The translations under genes were made by a program, and so were the position numbers. A stretch of 8,022 bases of DNA from Sulfidibacterium sp046706345 (GTDB taxonomy: Bacteria; Bacteroidota; Bacteroidia; Bacteroidales; F082). Numbering within the stretch: the stretch's first letter is position 1; the number at the start of each line of letters is the position of its first letter. Under the pieces are notes generated by a model. It was not told where the DNA came from. It did no database searches and saw only the letters and a program-made list of their open reading frames with translations. This document shows, piece by piece, positions 7,037 through 8,022 of the stretch. The DNA lies in contig JBJKPL010000294.1 of the NCBI GenBank assembly GCA_046706345.1, positions 1 to 8,022 on the forward strand. The letters run 5' to 3'.

Positions 7037-7058
7037 GTTGTTAAACGCAGGTTGTTAA
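7037..7058. repeat. Two direct copies of GTTGTTAA upstream of the parE promoter
   Basis: GTTGTTAA occurs at 7037-7044 and 7051-7058, 14 bp apart start to start, beginning 16 bp upstream of the parE -33 TTG. Tandem half-sites at such a position can be an activator or repressor site. No binding protein is known to me for it. Elsewhere in this gap a second 9-bp direct repeat, CGGCGAATT, occurs at 7118-7126 and 7141-7149. I see no gene between 6975 and 7243. Confidence 0.4.
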
Positions 7059-7151
7059 GAAACCGACCTAAGAATTTGGGCATCAGTCAATGGGCTATAG
7101 GGGAGATCGGGATGTTTCGGCGAATTTATCCGTGAGTGCCCGGCGAATTAT

Positions 7152-7187
7152 TCAAAAAGCCGCAAGGTCAGGCGTGCGGCTTTTTGA
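7152..7187 (-). terminator. Rho-independent terminator after the DUF2892 gene
   Basis: A perfect 13-bp stem, TCAAAAAGCCGCA (7152-7164) against TGCGGCTTTTTGA (7175-7187), has a 10-nt loop. On the minus strand it lies about 56 nt beyond the DUF2892 stop and ends in TTTTTGAATAATT. It is near-symmetric and could also act on plus-strand transcripts. The loop contains AGGTCAGGC, repeated at 7223-7231. Confidence 0.85.
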
Positions 7188-7193
7188 GATCAT

Positions 7194-7211
7194 CCATCAG
7201 GTACCTGATGG
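7194..7211. repeat. 18-bp perfect palindrome CCATCAGGTACCTGATGG
   Basis: An uninterrupted 18-bp palindrome lies between the DUF2892 stop and the terminator, 6 bp from the terminator stem. With a 2-nt bulge it extends by a further four pairs. As RNA it folds into a 7-bp hairpin with a GUAC tetraloop. As DNA it is a symmetric protein-binding candidate. Its function is unknown. Confidence 0.6.
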
Positions 7212-7243
7212 TGATGAAATGCAGGTCAGGCATGACAACCTGA

Positions 7244-7429
7244 TCATTGCTTTTTCATCGTGGAAAGTTTGAATGGCGCATACAGCGGGCAGAAGCTGAA
7301 AAGTGCGGTTGCAATCGGAATGATGGCCAGCAACCCCCACCAACTTTGATAATAAATGCCCAATCCGGCAATGACGATGCCGATGATCCACCGGATGATT
7401 TTGTCAGCGTTTCCAACATTTTGTTTCAT
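7244..7429 (-). CDS. DUF2892 small membrane protein (YgaP-type transmembrane domain)
   Basis: The 61-residue protein starts MKQNVGNADKIIRW and contains two hydrophobic helices, about residues 11-27 (IIRWIIGIVIAGLGIYY) and 30-47 (WGLLAIIPIATALFSFCP), ending in CPLYAPFKLST. This opening (N-V-G-x-x-D-x-x-I-R) and the C-P-L-Y-x-P-F-x-L-S-T ending are typical of DUF2892, the domain also fused to rhodanese in E. coli YgaP. It should sit in the inner membrane. The molecular role is not established; related proteins are often found beside redox, sulfur or Crp/Fnr genes. It lies 68 bp downstream of the Crp/Fnr gene in the same direction, with no terminator between them, yet has a promoter-like box of its own, so it may be both co-transcribed and separately controlled. 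A terminator follows. Confidence 0.85.
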   Translation of the reverse strand: MKQNVGNADKIIRWIIGIVIAGLGIYYQSWWGLLAIIPIATALFSFCPLYAPFKLSTMKKQ

Positions 7430-7445
7430 GACTTTTCTGTTTTGG

Positions 7446-7461
7446 TTTGTATCAACACAAA
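7446..7461. promoter_or_regulatory. Candidate Crp/Fnr-type operator, proximal (TTTGT-N6-ACAAA)
   Basis: The sequence TTTGTATCAACACAAA is a dyad with 5-bp arms around 6 bp. It overlaps the right-hand end of the DUF2892 -7 box (7458-7465), a position that would suit repression. The inner 14 bp share the TTGT-N6-ACAA pattern with the distal site. Confidence 0.4.
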
Positions 7462-7465
7462 AATA
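7458..7465 (-). promoter_or_regulatory. Candidate -7 box of the DUF2892 gene
   Basis: The minus strand reads TATTTTTG, an exact TAnnTTTG match, 28 bp before the ATG. There is no TTG at the usual -33 distance, which would fit a promoter that needs an activator. Confidence 0.5.
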
Positions 7466-7480
7466 TAAAACCCGGATGAG

Positions 7481-7494
7481 TTGTTCGGTGACAA
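7481..7494. promoter_or_regulatory. Candidate Crp/Fnr-type operator, distal (TTGT-N6-ACAA)
   Basis: TTGTTCGGTGACAA has the 14-bp span and symmetric ends of an FNR-type site (TTGAT-N4-ATCAA). It can also be read as TTGTY-N4-GACAA. Its centre is about 26 bp upstream of the DUF2892 -7 box centre, close to where a class II activator would bind. It ends 3 bp from the stop of the Crp/Fnr gene. Confidence 0.4.
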
Positions 7495-7497
7495 AAG

Positions 7498-8022
7498 TTA
7501 CATAAGGTCAACAATTTCAATGTATCCTCTGTGGTTGATGATCTTTTTCTCTTTTTCCAGTTGTTTCAGCAACCTGGAAACCACTTCACGGGCAGTGGCC
7601 AGTTGGTCGGCCAGCTCCTGGTGGGTGGCTTTCACAAGGTTGTCTTCCCCTTTCAGTTGCATCAGTTGACGAATGAGCCTGAATTCGATGGTCCGGAAGG
7701 TGACCGAGTCCACCACGCGGATCAGTTCCTCAAATCGCACATGAAAAGTATTCACAATAAAATCGCTCAGCCTGGGATACGAAATCAGCCAGTTTTCGAG
7801 ATCGGGTAGGGGGATGGCGAGCAGGCGGGTGTCGGTTTCCGTTTCCGCATAAACGGCGCTTTGCTGATGGCGAAGCCCCGATGCCAGCGTCAGGGCGCAG
7901 GTTTCTCCGGGCAGGATCGAGTAAAGCATCACCTCTTTTCCCGATTCATCCTGTCGGGAAACTTTTATTTTTCCATGGTCGACCAGGGGGATCACTCTGA
8001 TGAAATCTCCCTGATTGATAAT
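7498..8022 (-). CDS. Crp/Fnr-family transcriptional regulator, 5' end outside window
   Basis: The frame is open from the right edge to the TAA at 7500-7498, giving 174 visible residues. The first 30-50 residues are probably missing. The visible N-terminal part is a cyclic-nucleotide-binding-type beta roll (NQGDFIRVIPLVDHGKIKV, then GKEVMLYSILPGETCALTL with Cys42). It is followed by the long dimer helix (near VRFEELIRVVDSVTF). The C-terminal winged helix has THQELADQLATAREVVSRLL. The recognition helix reads R-E-V-V-S-R, placing Glu, Ser and Arg as in FNR (E-x-x-S-R), not CRP (R-E-x-x-G-R). This predicts a TTG-type half-site. A GTG at 7995 should not be taken as the start, because the sequence upstream of it is clearly part of the fold. 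The effector is not evident: the N-terminal region where an FNR iron-sulfur cluster would sit lies outside the window. Confidence 0.93.
   Translation of the reverse strand: MINQGDFIRVIPLVDHGKIKVSRQDESGKEVMLYSILPGETCALTLASGLRHQQSAVYAETETDTRLLAIPLPDLENWLISYPRLSDFIVNTFHVRFEELIRVVDSVTFRTIEFRLIRQLMQLKGEDNLVKATHQELADQLATAREVVSRLLKQLEKEKKIINHRGYIEIVDLM

Noticed and set aside
7168..7233. 21-codon minus-strand frame (MPDLHFITIRYLMDD...) just after the DUF2892 stop
   Set aside because: Its stop lies in the terminator loop and it runs through the palindrome and stem, so its sequence is better explained by RNA or DNA structure; it has no convincing ribosome site.
7090..7272. Plus-strand 60-codon frame across the gap upstream of parE
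   Set aside because: It crosses the terminator stem and the 18-bp palindrome and ends inside the DUF2892 gene; no promoter, ribosome site or family match.

Overview
The window looks like chromosomal DNA from a member of the Bacteroidota, possibly Bacteroidales-like. The evidence is threefold. Several starts are preceded by the Bacteroidota-type promoter element TAnnTTTG, in two cases with a TTG about 20 bp further upstream. Most starts lack a strong Shine-Dalgarno sequence. The protein families (short ParE ending shortly after FKGLGEISPDEF, a Crp/Fnr regulator next to a DUF2892 protein, a ComEB-like dCMP deaminase) are typical of that phylum. Base composition looks close to balanced by eye. 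I see no insertion sequence, phage gene, CRISPR array, tRNA or rRNA.

Layout, left to right. Bases 1-89 are the region downstream of the first gene and may hold the first codons of a further minus-strand gene leaving the window. A DUF438-hemerythrin-PAS protein (90-1328, minus) follows. It is divergent from a dCMP deaminase (1472-1909, plus), the only plus-strand gene. The deaminase overlaps tail-to-tail by 14 bp with a NudL-type CoA pyrophosphatase (1896-2555, minus). A perfect 12-bp terminator hairpin (2624-2654) separates this from katG (2699-4903, minus). A well-formed promoter lies upstream of katG, then the terminator of parE, then parE itself (5118-6974, minus) with its own promoter. 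A structured non-coding stretch (7022-7243) holds a 13-bp terminator stem and an 18-bp perfect palindrome. The window ends with a small DUF2892 membrane protein (7244-7429, minus) and a 5'-truncated Crp/Fnr-family regulator (7498-8022, minus).

How the genes fit together. Most appear to be separate transcription units with their own promoters and terminators, not one operon. Two are core nucleotide/DNA functions (dCMP deaminase, ParE) and one is CoA housekeeping (Nudix). The others share a redox theme: KatG removes peroxide, the DUF438-hemerythrin-PAS protein is a probable diiron and ligand sensor, and the Crp/Fnr-DUF2892 pair is of the kind often tied to oxygen or nitrosative control. That shared theme is my inference. 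The most interesting non-coding signal is a pair of TTGT-N6-ACAA dyads between the Crp/Fnr gene and DUF2892, next to a regulator whose recognition helix carries the FNR-like E-x-x-S-R pattern. I did not find convincing evidence of a wholly new multi-gene system.
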